Assembly (NCBI GenBank): GCA_900471815.1
Contig: UICE01000007.1
Location: 372,001 to 436,000, forward strand
Direction: 5' to 3'
From: Hyphomicrobiales bacterium
GTDB lineage: Bacteria; Pseudomonadota; Alphaproteobacteria; Rhizobiales; Rhizobiaceae
Length of the DNA stretch: 64,000 nt
Of the stretch, positions 8,880-18,383 are shown in pieces (the first letter of the stretch is position 1; every line of letters starts with the position of its first letter). The notes under the pieces are model-generated. The model ran no database searches and was not told the DNA's origin. It saw nothing but the letters and a program-made list of their open reading frames with translations. Position numbers and translations under genes: made by a program.

Positions 8880-10409
8880 ATGGGAGAATATCTATTAGGG
8901 CTCGATGCTGGCAACACGATCATCAAGGCGGTGATCTTTGACAGGCAAGGCCGTGAAATCGCTTCAGCTGCACAGGAAGGGCACAGTGCGATGCCCTTTC
9001 CCGGGCATGTGGAGCGGGGTCTCGGGGAACTTTGGGAGAATGCCAAGCTTGTCATCAGAACCTGCATCGAACAGGCCGGGATCGAGCCTGAAGATATCGC
9101 AGCAATCGGCTGTGCGGGACATGGCAATGGGCTTTATACGCTGGATCATTCCGGTGAACCATTGTTTGCAATCCAGTCGCTGGACACACGTGCAGCACCA
9201 CTTGTCGAGTCATTATTGGCTGAAGGCGTCGGAGATCGCACCTATCCGATAGGTTTGCAACGTCCCTGGCCATCCCAAACCCCAACCCTGCTGGCGTGGA
9301 TCAAGCGTAATCGCCCGGAAACCTTTCGCAAGATCGGGACAGTGTTTCTGTGCAAGGATTTCGTGGTCAATCGCTTGACGGGCGCGCGCGTCAGTGAAGT
9401 GTCCGACATGACCGGCTGCGGATTGTTGAATGTTGCCGAACGCCGCTATGACCAAGACCTTCTGGACGCGTTCGGTTTGGGCGACTGCATGGACATGCTG
9501 CCGCCTTTGATCGAAAGTGCGGACATTGCGGGAACGGTCACAGCGAAGGCGGCTGCTGAAACCGGATTGTCCGCTGGAACGCCAGTCATTGGCGGATTCT
9601 TTGACGTGATCGCTTCCGCCATCGGGTCCGGGGTCACGCGCACGGGTGCCGCTTCCATCATTGCTGGAACATGGAGTATTAACCAGGTGATCATTGATCG
9701 CCCGCGCCTGGAAGGCCCGGTGTTCATGTCATCGACCTTTGATCGCGATCGCTATATGGCGATTGAATCGAGTGCTACTTCAGCAGCCAATCTTGAATGG
9801 CTGGTGCGTGAATTCTTCCATGGTGAGCAGCCGGATGGTCAATCACCATTCGATGTCTGCTGCGAATTGGCATCATCAATTGAGCCAGCGGCAAATGATC
9901 CAATCTACCATCCCTTTCTTTATGGCGCGCAACAGGACGGTAATGCGCGGGCGGGATTCTACGGTGTTGCAGGCTGGCATACAAAAGGTCATATGGTTCG
10001 AGCATTGCTGGAAGGCGTAGCTTTCGGCCATCGCCAGCACATCGAAATGATGCGCGCCGCCGGAGCGAGCTTCAACGAGGCCGTGCTTTCCGGTGGCGGT
10101 TCGCGCAGCTTGATCTGGCCGCAAATATTCGCCGATGTGCTGGGTTTACCTGTATCCATTGCCCGCTCAAGCCAAACGGGTGCGCTGGGGGCTGCCATCG
10201 CGGCAGGAACGGGAATTGGCATATTCGCAGATTTTTCTGCTGGTGCTGAAGCAATGGTCACCAGTGAGCGGCACTACAAGCCCGATGCAAAACGAGCAAA
10301 GCATTATGAACGTCGCTACCAATTATACCTCGAGATTGCCGCAGCTATGGCTCCAATCTGGCGGCAAATGGCGGAAAGCGATGCAGCCGCGACCGAGGTG
10401 GCAGCGTGA
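8880..10409 (+). CDS. FGGY-family carbohydrate kinase
   Basis: ATP-dependent sugar or polyol kinase (xylulokinase/erythritol kinase superfamily), 509 residues. The N-terminal FGGY domain opens with [16 protein letters not shown] and contains [13 protein letters not shown], a pattern shared with L-xylulose/erythritol-type kinases. The C-terminal domain has [22 protein letters not shown] and [12 protein letters not shown] 8880 with GAGGAGGG at 8865-8872. It probably phosphorylates the imported substrate before the GlpD-like dehydrogenase acts. Specificity cannot be assigned; erythritol kinase (EryA) is one possible relative, but eryC/eryH/eryI-type genes are absent here. Confidence 0.9.
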   Translation: MGEYLLGLDAGNTIIKAVIFDRQGREIASAAQEGHSAMPFPGHVERGLGELWENAKLVIRTCIEQAGIEPEDIAAIGCAGHGNGLYTLDHSGEPLFAIQSLDTRAAPLVESLLAEGVGDRTYPIGLQRPWPSQTPTLLAWIKRNRPETFRKIGTVFLCKDFVVNRLTGARVSEVSDMTGCGLLNVAERRYDQDLLDAFGLGDCMDMLPPLIESADIAGTVTAKAAAETGLSAGTPVIGGFFDVIASAIGSGVTRTGAASIIAGTWSINQVIIDRPRLEGPVFMSSTFDRDRYMAIESSATSAANLEWLVREFFHGEQPDGQSPFDVCCELASSIEPAANDPIYHPFLYGAQQDGNARAGFYGVAGWHTKGHMVRALLEGVAFGHRQHIEMMRAAGASFNEAVLSGGGSRSLIWPQIFADVLGLPVSIARSSQTGALGAAIAAGTGIGIFADFSAGAEAMVTSERHYKPDAKRAKHYERRYQLYLEIAAAMAPIWRQMAESDAAATEVAA

Positions 10410-12034
10410 ATATGCATCGCACCGAGCAAGCCTTCGATGAGGGCGTCTACGACTTTATCATCGTCGGGGCTGGTTCAGCAGGATGCGTTCTTGCCAACAG
10501 GCTTTCGGCCAATCCAAAACATCGTGTTCTCTTGCTCGAAGCGGGAGGAAGCGATCGATATCACTGGATACATGTTCCAATCGGCTATCTGTTTTGCATG
10601 GGAAACCCCAGAACCGACTGGATGATGAAGACCGCTGCTGAACCAGGTTTGAATGGCCGGACGCTACCCTATCCACGCGGCAAGGTGCTGGGTGGCTGCT
10701 CGTCGATCAATGGCATGATTTATATGCGCGGACAGGCAGCCGATTACGATGGCTGGCGTCAGGCAGGCAATACTGGCTGGGGCTGGGATGACGTGCTGCC
10801 CTATTTTCTCAAGTCTGAAGACAATTATCGTGGAAAGTCCGCCTTGCATGGAGCTGGCGGTGAATGGCGGGTGGAACGTCAAAGATTATCCTGGCCCATT
10901 CTCGATGCATTTCGGGATGCGGCGGAAGAGCTTGGCATTCCCAAAACGGAAGATTTTAATACCGGCGATAATGAAGGCTCGGGCTATTTCGAAGTTAATC
11001 AGCGTGGCGGTTTACGCTGGAATACCACCAAGGCGTTTCTTCGCCCTGCCATGAAGCGACGCAACTTGCGGGTCGTGACCGGGGCAGAAGTGGAGCGGGT
11101 GGAATTCAAAGGCAAGCGGGCCGTGCGGATCGGTTATCGTTTGCAGGGCCGAGCCTGCATTGCACGCGCTTCGGGCGAAATCATTCTGTCGGCAGGCGCA
11201 ATCAACTCTCCGAAAATCCTGGAACTGTCCGGCATCGGAAACCCTGCCATTTTGAAACATGCAGGCGCTGCGCCCTTGCACGATCTGCTTGGGGTGGGTG
11301 AAAATCTGCAGGACCATCTTCAAATCCGCACAGTGTTTCGCATCGAAGGTGCGCGAACATTGAACCAACTTTATCACAATCTCTTCTCGCGAGCTGCCAT
11401 GGGGTTCGAATATGCGCTACGCCGCTCAGGACCTTTGTCCATGGCCCCGAGTCAGCTCGGCATTTTTGCAAAAAGCGATCCCGGACTCCTAACGCCTGAT
11501 ATTGAATACCACGTGCAACCGCTCAGCACAGATCGGCTGGGCGAACCTCTGCATCGCTATCCCGCTGTTACCGTCTCGGTTTGCAATTTGCGGCCCGAAA
11601 GCAGAGGTACAGTCCATATAAGCAAGGCTGATTCCAGCCTTCCACCCGATATCAAGCCGAACTACCTGTCGACGGTGGGCGACAGGCTGCTTGCAGCCCG
11701 GTCAATTCGTCATGCCCGAAATCTGATGGCGACCAAGGCTGCAATGAAATACCAACCACAGGAAATGTTGCCTGGAACGCAATATCAAAGCGATGACGAG
11801 TTAATTCATCGCGCAGGTGATATTGCGACGACGATTTTTCATCCGGTTGGTACGTGCCGGATGGGCCGTGACAATATGGCGGTCGTCAATACGGACTTGC
11901 AGGTGCATGGGCTGGAAAGGTTGCGGATTGTGGATGCATCGGTGATGCCATCCATCGTCTCTGGCAATACAAACTCGCCGGTTATCATGATCGCAGAAAA
12001 AGCTGCCGACCTAATTCTGACAGCAGCCCGCTAG
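10406..12034 (+). CDS. GMC-family FAD oxidoreductase (choline/alcohol dehydrogenase-like)
   Basis: Glucose-methanol-choline family flavoenzyme, 542 residues. FAD motif [18 protein letters not shown] (about residue 17), GMC signature 1 [17 protein letters not shown] (about 92), signature 2 [15 protein letters not shown] (about 265), and the C-terminal catalytic region with HPVGTCRMG and [20 protein letters not shown] at 10406 overlaps the kinase stop; ATG 10412 is an alternative. No signal peptide, so probably cytoplasmic. It is the last gene of the operon and probably oxidises an alcohol group of the substrate or a side product. The acceptor and substrate are unknown. Confidence 0.92.
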   Translation: MNMHRTEQAFDEGVYDFIIVGAGSAGCVLANRLSANPKHRVLLLEAGGSDRYHWIHVPIGYLFCMGNPRTDWMMKTAAEPGLNGRTLPYPRGKVLGGCSSINGMIYMRGQAADYDGWRQAGNTGWGWDDVLPYFLKSEDNYRGKSALHGAGGEWRVERQRLSWPILDAFRDAAEELGIPKTEDFNTGDNEGSGYFEVNQRGGLRWNTTKAFLRPAMKRRNLRVVTGAEVERVEFKGKRAVRIGYRLQGRACIARASGEIILSAGAINSPKILELSGIGNPAILKHAGAAPLHDLLGVGENLQDHLQIRTVFRIEGARTLNQLYHNLFSRAAMGFEYALRRSGPLSMAPSQLGIFAKSDPGLLTPDIEYHVQPLSTDRLGEPLHRYPAVTVSVCNLRPESRGTVHISKADSSLPPDIKPNYLSTVGDRLLAARSIRHARNLMATKAAMKYQPQEMLPGTQYQSDDELIHRAGDIATTIFHPVGTCRMGRDNMAVVNTDLQVHGLERLRIVDASVMPSIVSGNTNSPVIMIAEKAADLILTAAR

Positions 12035-12050
12035 GGCAAATTTTGCTCTA
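12032..12050. terminator. Possible bidirectional terminator hairpin
   Basis: Arms TAGGGCA and TGCTCTA (one G-T pair) enclose a 5-nt AT loop, starting at the stop codon of the GMC gene and ending 2 bp before the convergent NDUFA9-like gene. The stem is short, so this is only a weak candidate for ending both transcripts. Confidence 0.35.
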
Positions 12051-12051
12051 A

Positions 12052-13020
12052 TCAAGCAGGCTTCTGGCTGGAATACTGACCCTGCACGCGGAAGCGCCAA
12101 AGATATGACGGCAAAATCGTCTCAATGGTTTGCGGACGAATGCCGAGGCCTTCAAGCGTGCGCCCTTCTGCCTTTGCTTGTTCGGAAACGACATTGTCAT
12201 TTCTAAGCTGGATCACCTGATCGGAAGTAATCATCGGCTTTGGCAATAGCCCAAGGATCGAGCCTTGTATGGATGCTACCCAGAATGGAATGGGGAGGAA
12301 TGCCCGCTTGCGGCCAATAACACGGAGCATTTCTTCCATGCACTGGCGGAACGTCAGAACTTCTCCGCCGCCTAATTCGTAAATTCTGCCCTGCTGCAAG
12401 GCACCGTCGACAGAACGCGCGATCACCTCGGCCACATCGCCGACATAAACCGGTTGAAACTTTGTATGACCACCGCCGACCAATGGCAGGAACGGGGATA
12501 TGCGCGCCATGCCGGCAAACTTGTTGAAGAATCCATCCTCTGGTCCAAAAATAACGGACGGGCGGATAATATACGCCTCCGGCAGAATTTTCAGAACGGC
12601 TTCTTCAGCACGCCCTTTCGTACTGGCATATGCGGATTGCGATTGCGAATGAGCACCCAGCGCCGACATATGGGTGAGGGGAACGCCTGCTGCACGGGCT
12701 GCTTCAGCAACAGCACGCGCGCCAAAATCATGTACCGTGCTGAAACGCTGGCTGCCTCCCTCATAAAGGATGCCAACCAGATTGATGACATGGTCAGAAC
12801 CGGCGACTGCGCGATCCACCGACCAACGGTAGCGCAGATTGGCTTGAACTGCCTGAATTTGACCAACGCCACCCAATGGCTGCAGATGAAATGCAAGATC
12901 AGGGCGTCGAACCGCGACCCGAACCCGGTAGCCGCGTTTGGCGAGCGCGCGAACCACGTGACGACCGACAAAGCCAGAGCCTCCAAAAACAGTAACCAGT
13001 TTTGGTTTGGTGATTGTCAT
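12052..13020 (-). CDS. Complex I NDUFA9-subunit-like NAD(P)-binding protein
   Basis: Atypical short-chain dehydrogenase of the NmrA/NDUFA9 group, 322 residues. The N-terminal Rossmann motif VFGGSGFVGRHVVRAL is intact; later landmarks are SALGAHSQSQSAYASTKGRAEE, with the YxxxK-like position kept as YASTKG, and RPSVIFGPEDGFFNKFA. The start is at 13020 (MTITKPK) with GGAGAG just upstream. In alphaproteobacteria this gene is annotated as complex I NDUFA9 family; its role in assembly or quinone biology is not settled. It converges with the GMC gene and is probably transcribed alone. Confidence 0.9.
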   Translation of the reverse strand: MTITKPKLVTVFGGSGFVGRHVVRALAKRGYRVRVAVRRPDLAFHLQPLGGVGQIQAVQANLRYRWSVDRAVAGSDHVINLVGILYEGGSQRFSTVHDFGARAVAEAARAAGVPLTHMSALGAHSQSQSAYASTKGRAEEAVLKILPEAYIIRPSVIFGPEDGFFNKFAGMARISPFLPLVGGGHTKFQPVYVGDVAEVIARSVDGALQQGRIYELGGGEVLTFRQCMEEMLRVIGRKRAFLPIPFWVASIQGSILGLLPKPMITSDQVIQLRNDNVVSEQAKAEGRTLEGLGIRPQTIETILPSYLWRFRVQGQYSSQKPA

Positions 13021-13151
13021 TGAACTCTCCTGAGCAGTCAAAACGTACAACAGCTATTTCTATGCTGTTTAATGCGTTTTGATGTCGACGCAAAGGCCTG
13101 TTGTCTCACGAATCTCGCGGCGCGTTGCCGCGCTTTGAACCATATAGATCG

Positions 13152-14180
13152 TCAGGCCGACATGCGCAGCATGATTTCGGCGTTTAAAAGAATGCGCTCA
13201 TTTGCCGGTAATACTGTTTTGGTGTCACGCGTTTCGCCGAGCTTCTGAAACATCAATTCGACCGCCAGCCGACCGATTTCCTTATGGTTTTGCGCAACAG
13301 TGGTGAGCGGCGGGCACATATAACGAGCAAAGGGCTGGTCATCGTGCCCTGCCAAGCGAAGGTCATCATTCTGACGCCGGCCAATCTTCAGTCCCGCTTG
13401 ATAGGCCGCGGCCGAAAGGCCTGCCGCTATGCGGTCATTGCCGCATAGCACGGTCTTGGTCGGAAAAGATCCGTTTCGCAGGATTCGAACAGCGGCATCA
13501 AAGGCGAATTTTTCAAGGTTCCACGTGTTCTCTGGATCTACGGGCACAAAAAGCGGCTCCAAGCCCAGATCATCCATTGCCGCGACATAGGCGCTCCTGC
13601 GACCCTGCACATTATTGTTAAGCGGCGGCATGCCAAAATAACATGGAGCGTCGCCTGATCTGGTTAGATAATCCACGATGAGCTTGACGCTCTGCCTGTT
13701 ATCGGTTCCCACGAAGGGGGACGTATCATCAAGCGAGGAGTCAATATACACAATGGGTACTGACTCAGCGGCTTTTGCCAGTTTTTCCTGATGTGATGAC
13801 GAGCCGAGCGCGCCTATGATAACGCCAGCTACATTCATGGATTGGAATGTTTCAAGCGCGCGCTGCTCAAGCTCCGGTCGTCCTTCGGAGCTTTGCATGA
13901 AAACCATATAGCCTGCCAAACCCGCCAAATCCTGTATGCGACGTGTCAGCGACATATAGAATGGATCGTTGGAATTAGGCACGATCACGCCAAGAATATG
14001 CGTTCTTCGATTGCTGGCAAAAAGGTTGGGCTTGTAACCGGAGCGAAGGATCGCGGCTTCGACAATTTTGCGCGTGCTTTTGCGGACAGACGATGGATCG
14101 TTAAAGTATTTCGACACTGTCGGGCGCGAAAGACCAGCAAATTCGGAAAAGTCTTCCATAGTTTTGATGTCTTTGGGCAT
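13152..14180 (-). CDS. LacI-family transcriptional regulator
   Basis: 342-residue repressor. The N-terminal LacI helix-turn-helix reads FAGLSRPTVSKYFNDPSSVR with hinge region KPNLFASNRRTHILGVIVPN, followed by a periplasmic-binding-protein-like effector domain (VPNSNDPFYMSLTRRI, GNDRIAAGLSAAAY, LAGHDDQPFARYMCPPLTTV). The start is at 14180 with AAGGAA upstream. A perfect palindrome lies 83 bp upstream (14263-14283) and may be its own operator. No metabolic gene is directly beside it; the nearest sugar operon has its own SorC regulator, so its regulon is unclear. Confidence 0.92.
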   Translation of the reverse strand: MPKDIKTMEDFSEFAGLSRPTVSKYFNDPSSVRKSTRKIVEAAILRSGYKPNLFASNRRTHILGVIVPNSNDPFYMSLTRRIQDLAGLAGYMVFMQSSEGRPELEQRALETFQSMNVAGVIIGALGSSSHQEKLAKAAESVPIVYIDSSLDDTSPFVGTDNRQSVKLIVDYLTRSGDAPCYFGMPPLNNNVQGRRSAYVAAMDDLGLEPLFVPVDPENTWNLEKFAFDAAVRILRNGSFPTKTVLCGNDRIAAGLSAAAYQAGLKIGRRQNDDLRLAGHDDQPFARYMCPPLTTVAQNHKEIGRLAVELMFQKLGETRDTKTVLPANERILLNAEIMLRMSA

Positions 14181-14262
14181 CGGTTAAATTCCTTTTTGGA
14201 CCACAGGCAATCCGAAAAAAAGAATTGCAGGCTGAGTCCTGATAAATGAATGAGGTCAAAAC

Positions 14263-14283
14263 TGTGCAACTTTCAGTTGCACA
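14263..14283. promoter_or_regulatory. Perfect inverted repeat upstream of the LacI regulator
   Basis: TGTGCAAC (14263-14270), 5-nt spacer, GTTGCACA (14276-14283). Perfect 8-bp arms. It lies 83 bp upstream of the LacI-family gene and about 225 bp upstream of the small peptide on the other strand. Size and position fit a repressor operator, although the usual central CG of LacI operators is absent. The rest of 14181-14508 is AT-rich with no other clear feature. Confidence 0.55.
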
Positions 14284-14508
14284 AATATTCGTAAAAGTAG
14301 CAATTAAGCGTATAGTGAGATGATATTCATTTGCTAAAGATCTAATGTTAATTCATTGATTGCAAAAAACCATATAAATACTTTTCCAGCCGATTAATGC
14401 ACGTATCTGAACCAATAGGTTTTAATAATCTATGCTGGAATAAATTTCTAGCTGCCAGATTCGATATTGTTGAAATAGTATTCAAATCCAGACTGCTAAG
14501 GAGTGAAT

Positions 14509-14580
14509 ATGACATTTGCGCCCATACCATCGCAGCACTACGCAAATGTCGATTTCGTAGAGACATGGCATGGAGATTGA
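14509..14580 (+). CDS. Possible 23-residue leader peptide
   Basis: Short open frame starting ATG at 14509, with AAGGAG at 14498-14503 at good spacing, encoding about 23 residues beginning MTFAPIPSQHY and ending WHGD before TGA at 14578-14580. The stop is only three bases before the ATG of the membrane-protein gene, so translation of the two could be coupled. No known family. The support is the strong ribosome site and tight spacing; without comparison to relatives it remains a candidate only. Confidence 0.4.
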   Translation: MTFAPIPSQHYANVDFVETWHGD

Positions 14581-14583
14581 CTG

Positions 14584-15171
14584 ATGGAAGGCGCAATACC
14601 AAATCCGGAAGTATTCACACACGTACGGGTCATCATAGGCATTATTCTCGGACTCAGCGTATCGCGTCTGCTTACCGGTGTTGCCCGGATCATCCAGCAT
14701 CCGCAGCACAGAAATATCTATGTCGTTCATTTGGGCTGGGTGCTTTTTACCCTGCTTACGGTGGTCCATTTCTGGTGGTTTGAGTTCTATCTTCACCAGC
14801 TGGTGCTATGGAAATTTGAGGCCTATCTCTTCGTCATCTTTTTCGCCAGCTTGCACTTTCTGGCATGCGCTATGCTGTTTCCGGACAGTATGGAGGGCTA
14901 TGACGGCTATGAAGATTACTTCATGTCCCGCAGAGCCTGGTTTTTCGGCATTATGATATCGATATTTGTTTTCGATTTTATCGATACCGCAATGAAGGGG
15001 CACGCCCACTTCCTCTCTCTCGGGCCTGAATATCCCTTGCGTAATCTGGCGCTGATAGGGCTGCTCAGTGCCGGGATTTACTTCAGCAACCGAAGAGCCC
15101 GACTTGCAATTCTGGTCGCAGCTCTAATCATTCAAATGGCTTTCATCCTCGTTCAGTTCGATACGATCTAG
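14584..15171 (+). CDS. Hypothetical multi-pass membrane protein
   Basis: 195 residues that I do not recognise as a characterised family. About five to six hydrophobic segments are visible: around residues 15-35, 46-66, 78-100, 118-137, 152-168 and 172-192. The second loop is rich in aromatic and acidic residues (SMEGYDGYEDYFMS). ATG 14584 has GGAG at 14572-14575, inside the preceding 23-residue frame. The gene ends 22 bp before a strong bidirectional terminator that separates it from rpsA. Function unknown; a small integral membrane protein is all that can be said. Confidence 0.75.
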   Translation: MEGAIPNPEVFTHVRVIIGIILGLSVSRLLTGVARIIQHPQHRNIYVVHLGWVLFTLLTVVHFWWFEFYLHQLVLWKFEAYLFVIFFASLHFLACAMLFPDSMEGYDGYEDYFMSRRAWFFGIMISIFVFDFIDTAMKGHAHFLSLGPEYPLRNLALIGLLSAGIYFSNRRARLAILVAALIIQMAFILVQFDTI

Positions 15172-15193
15172 TTTAGGAACAAGCCCTTGCAAC

Positions 15194-15225
15194 AAAAAAC
15201 CCGCCGGCGAACCGGCGGGTTTTTT
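15194..15225. terminator. Strong bidirectional Rho-independent terminator
   Basis: GC-rich stem CCCGCCGG (15200-15207), loop CGAA, CCGGCGGG (15212-15219), with an A-run on the left and a T-run on the right. It lies between the convergent membrane-protein gene and rpsA and can serve both strands. Confidence 0.92.
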
Positions 15226-15246
15226 AACTCAAGTCCGAAAGTGGAC

Positions 15247-16947
15247 TTAGTTCTTTTCGCGGTTCTTCAGGGCTGCGCCGAGAATGTCGCCGAGCGAAGC
15301 GCCGGAGTCTGTCGAACCATACTGGGCAACAGCTTCCTTCTCTTCAGCGATTTCAAGCGCCTTGATGGAAACCTGCAGCTTGCGGGTCTTCTTGTCGAAA
15401 GCGATGACGCGCGCGTCTGCCTTCTGACCAACAGTGAAGCGCTCTGGACGCTGTTCGTCGCGGTCACGGGACAGATCAGCACGGCGGATGAAGGTGTCGA
15501 GGTCGTGATCGACCAGACGCACTTCAAGGCCACCATCGGTGATCGCCGTAACTTCTACGGTTACAACGGCGTTCTTGCGCAATTCACCCGAAGTCGCTGC
15601 TTCGCCGACCTTGTCGCCGGTAAGCTGCTTGATGCCAAGCGAGATGCGCTCTTTCTCGACGTCAACGTCGAGAACTTGCGCCTTGACCATGTCACCCTTG
15701 TTGTACTCTTCGATGACCTGTTCGCCTGGACGATTCCAGTCGAGATCGGAGAGGTGAACCATGCCGTCTACATCGCCATCGAGGCCAATGAACAGGCCAA
15801 ACTCGGTCTTGTTCTTGACTTCGCCTTCGACGATCGTACCGACAGGGAACTTTTCAGCAAAAGTGGTCCAAGGATTGTCGAGTGTCTGTTTGAGACCGAG
15901 GGAGATGCGGCGCTTGACCGGATCCACTTCGAGAACAACGACTTCGACTTCCTGTGTTGTCGAGAGCAGCTTGCCCGGATGCACGTTCTTCTTTGTCCAG
16001 GACATTTCAGAAACGTGGATAAGGCCTTCGATGCCTGGCTCGATCTCAACGAATGCACCGTAATCAGTGATGTTGGTAACCGTACCGGTGATCTTTTTGC
16101 CGATTGGGTACTTCGCACCGATACCATCCCAAGGATCGCTTTCGAGCTGCTTCATGCCGAGCGAAATACGATGTGTTTCCTGGTTGATACGGATGATTTG
16201 AACCTTGACCGTCTGGCCAATGCTCAGGATCTCCGAAGGATGGTTCACACGGCGCCATGCCATGTCTGTTACGTGCAGAAGACCGTCAATACCGCCGAGG
16301 TCAACGAACGCACCGTAATCGGTGATGTTCTTGACAACGCCTTCAACGACCTGACCTTCTTCGAGGTTCTGGACGATTTCAGAACGCTGTTCCGCACGGC
16401 TCTCTTCGAGAACTGTACGACGCGATACAACGATGTTGCCGCGACGCTTGTCCATCTTGAGGATTTCGAAGGGCTGCGGATTGTGCATAAGCGGGGTAAC
16501 ATCGCGGATCGGACGGATGTCAACCTGTGAGCGCGGCAGGAAGGCTACGGCGCCATCGAGATCGACAGTGAAACCACCCTTGACCTGATTGAAGATCACG
16601 CCATCGACACGTTCGCCGCGGTTGAACTTCTCTTCCAGGCGAACCCAGCTCTCTTCGCGGCGTGCTTTTTCGCGCGACAGAACAGCTTCACCCAGCGCAT
16701 TTTCGATGCGCTCAACATAAACTTCAACGATATCGCCTGGCTTGAGCGAACCGTCCTTGGCTTTCGCGCCGAATTCCTTCAGCGGAACGCGGCCTTCAAC
16801 CTTGAGACCGGCATCAATGATCGCCATGTCTTTTTCGATGGCAACAACACGGCCCTTTACAACATAACCTTCTGCAAGGTCGTTGGTGGCAAAGGACTCG
16901 GCGAGAAGAGCTTCGAAATCTTCGCGCGATGGATTGGCTTGAGACAT
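15247..16947 (-). CDS. rpsA: 30S ribosomal protein S1
   Basis: RNA-binding ribosomal protein that helps mRNA bind the 30S subunit. 566 residues with a series of S1 (OB-fold) repeats; clear repeat cores include GVVKNITDYGAFVDLGGIDG, GTVTNITDYGAFVEIEPGIEG and GEVKNKTEFGLFIGLDGDVD, each followed by the HVSEMSW or HLSDLDW type segment. Start at 16947 (MSQANPSREDF) with AGGAG just upstream; the in-frame upstream extension is not needed. It is the last gene of an aroA-membrane protein-cmk-rpsA series and ends at the strong terminator. Confidence 0.97.
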   Translation of the reverse strand: MSQANPSREDFEALLAESFATNDLAEGYVVKGRVVAIEKDMAIIDAGLKVEGRVPLKEFGAKAKDGSLKPGDIVEVYVERIENALGEAVLSREKARREESWVRLEEKFNRGERVDGVIFNQVKGGFTVDLDGAVAFLPRSQVDIRPIRDVTPLMHNPQPFEILKMDKRRGNIVVSRRTVLEESRAEQRSEIVQNLEEGQVVEGVVKNITDYGAFVDLGGIDGLLHVTDMAWRRVNHPSEILSIGQTVKVQIIRINQETHRISLGMKQLESDPWDGIGAKYPIGKKITGTVTNITDYGAFVEIEPGIEGLIHVSEMSWTKKNVHPGKLLSTTQEVEVVVLEVDPVKRRISLGLKQTLDNPWTTFAEKFPVGTIVEGEVKNKTEFGLFIGLDGDVDGMVHLSDLDWNRPGEQVIEEYNKGDMVKAQVLDVDVEKERISLGIKQLTGDKVGEAATSGELRKNAVVTVEVTAITDGGLEVRLVDHDLDTFIRRADLSRDRDEQRPERFTVGQKADARVIAFDKKTRKLQVSIKALEIAEEKEAVAQYGSTDSGASLGDILGAALKNREKN

Positions 16948-17085
16948 ATATACTCCTGAAGTGTCCGGCTTTCCGCTTTTAGGAAAGGTTTTTGGACACA
17001 GGCACCGGTGGTTCGAGTTACGGATCATTCACATGCCAACCCGCCCTATGAGGGCAATCCGGTGCGAGGGCTGACTGCAAATGTA

Positions 17086-18066
17086 TTACTTGGTATTACG
17101 GGCTTCCCGCGCCAAGGCCTGATCGATCAGAGTTTTGGCATTAAGAAACGCGGTCTCTATATCCATTTCTGTCGTATCAAGCAAGTGCGCGTCCGCTGCC
17201 GGCTTCAACGGAGAGTCTGTGCGCCCCATGTCACGCGCGTCACGGCGGGTAAGGTCGTCGAGAACATCCTGATAATTTACGTCCTTGCCGCTGGCTTTGA
17301 TTTCATCATGCCGCCGCTTGGCCCGCGCTTCCGGCGAGGCAGTAATGTAAAGCTTCACGGGAGCATCAGGGCAGACAACGGTACCGATATCGCGCCCATC
17401 CAGCACTGCACCCGGCGATAGCAAGGCAAATCCCTGCTGTGCCGAGACTAGCGCCCGGCGTACGGCCGGCATGATGGCGACTTTTGATGCTGCTTCACCA
17501 ACATCGTGTGCGGACAGAACGGTACGATCCAATGTCGACAGATCGATTGAACGTGCGGCTTTCTCGGCCAAAAACTCATCGTCGAGCGGCATGCCCTGAT
17601 CCAGCAAGGTTTTGGCCACCGCGCGGTAGGTAAGACCCGTGTCAAGATGATGATATCCGTAAAATTGGGCGAGACGCCGTGCAAGCGTGCCCTTGCCTGA
17701 GGCCGCTGGACCATCAATGGCGATGGTGAAATGTTTCGGCGGCGATAATTCGAGTTCATCCTTGTCGAAGAACCACTGCCAGAGCGCAAAAAGCAGATAG
17801 GCTGCGGCCAGAACCAGCGTGATGAGCGGTGTAATGCCGATGGTTACAAAGGCAAAGCCGCCAAGCGTCGTCATCATCGATTCGAGCCACTCGGGCAGAT
17901 AGGTGGCCAGATTTTGCAGGAATGTATCAATTGCGAGGATGAGAAACAGCTGGAAAACAAATAGCCAGAATAGCAGCGCGAACAGCCCGAAGCGAACTTT
18001 GAGTCCGATGCGCTCTATAGCGTAGGGGATAGCCGTAATCGCAATTGATGCCAGCAGGAAATACAT
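17086..18066 (-). CDS. cmk: Cytidylate kinase fused to an N-terminal membrane domain
   Basis: CMP/dCMP kinase of the nucleotide pool. The kinase domain begins near residue 111 with [18 protein letters not shown] (P-loop about 119-127) and continues through [26 protein letters not shown] and [17 protein letters not shown], a complete Cmk. Unusually, it is preceded in frame by about 100 residues with roughly three transmembrane helices (about 2-15, 28-47, 67-100). There is no stop and no in-frame ATG, GTG or TTG between the last helix and the kinase. ATG 18066 shares one base with the stop of the upstream small membrane gene. Known Cmk proteins are about 210-230 residues; this is 326. Confidence 0.88.
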   Translation of the reverse strand: MYFLLASIAITAIPYAIERIGLKVRFGLFALLFWLFVFQLFLILAIDTFLQNLATYLPEWLESMMTTLGGFAFVTIGITPLITLVLAAAYLLFALWQWFFDKDELELSPPKHFTIAIDGPAASGKGTLARRLAQFYGYHHLDTGLTYRAVAKTLLDQGMPLDDEFLAEKAARSIDLSTLDRTVLSAHDVGEAASKVAIMPAVRRALVSAQQGFALLSPGAVLDGRDIGTVVCPDAPVKLYITASPEARAKRRHDEIKASGKDVNYQDVLDDLTRRDARDMGRTDSPLKPAADAHLLDTTEMDIETAFLNAKTLIDQALAREARNTK

Positions 18067-18383
18067 CAGTTGGTTGTCCTGTTGCCTGTAAAGAACCCTA
18101 TACCGTAACCGGCTATCGACCCAAGTGCTGGTGGCAGCAGGAGAAACTGGTAAGGCATCCACTCGCTCGCAACCGCAGCTTCGGAGATGTTCCACGCATA
18201 GAGGAAGATCAGCAGTAAAGGAAGAACGATACGAAAAATCGTACAGCTTATACCCGGCCACCGCCGGTCGGACCTGCTGGCGAGCGTGCCGGCATGGGCA
18301 CCCTTTGCGGCCCACACGATGAATGGGATACTGGACATTCCGTAAAGCCCATAAACTGTAATAGCCGAAAAAAATGAATTCAT
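18066..18383 (-). CDS. Small membrane protein between aroA and cmk
   Basis: About 105 residues from ATG 18383 (a TTG at 18407 inside the aroA end would add 8). Three hydrophobic stretches are visible, near residues 5-22, 48-64 and 80-98, with a short polar tail (GNRTTN). No family recognised. Its TGA shares a base with the ATG of the membrane-domain/Cmk fusion, and it begins 8 bp after the aroA stop, so it is embedded in the aroA-cmk-rpsA operon. The tight coupling to another membrane segment suggests the two may work as a pair; this is inference. Confidence 0.7.
   Translation of the reverse strand: MNSFFSAITVYGLYGMSSIPFIVWAAKGAHAGTLASRSDRRWPGISCTIFRIVLPLLLIFLYAWNISEAAVASEWMPYQFLLLPPALGSIAGYGIGFFTGNRTTN

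Noticed and set aside
618-12034. Classical Brucella-type erythritol (ery) operon
   Set aside because: Kinase, GlpD-like and SorC genes resemble eryA, eryB and eryD, but the eryC/eryH/eryI-type genes are missing and an aldolase, AKR and GMC enzyme are present, so the pathway must differ.
15187-16530. 447-codon open frame on the plus strand opposite rpsA
   Set aside because: It is the antisense shadow of the S1 gene; its composition follows the repeats of rpsA and it overlaps the strong terminator at its start.
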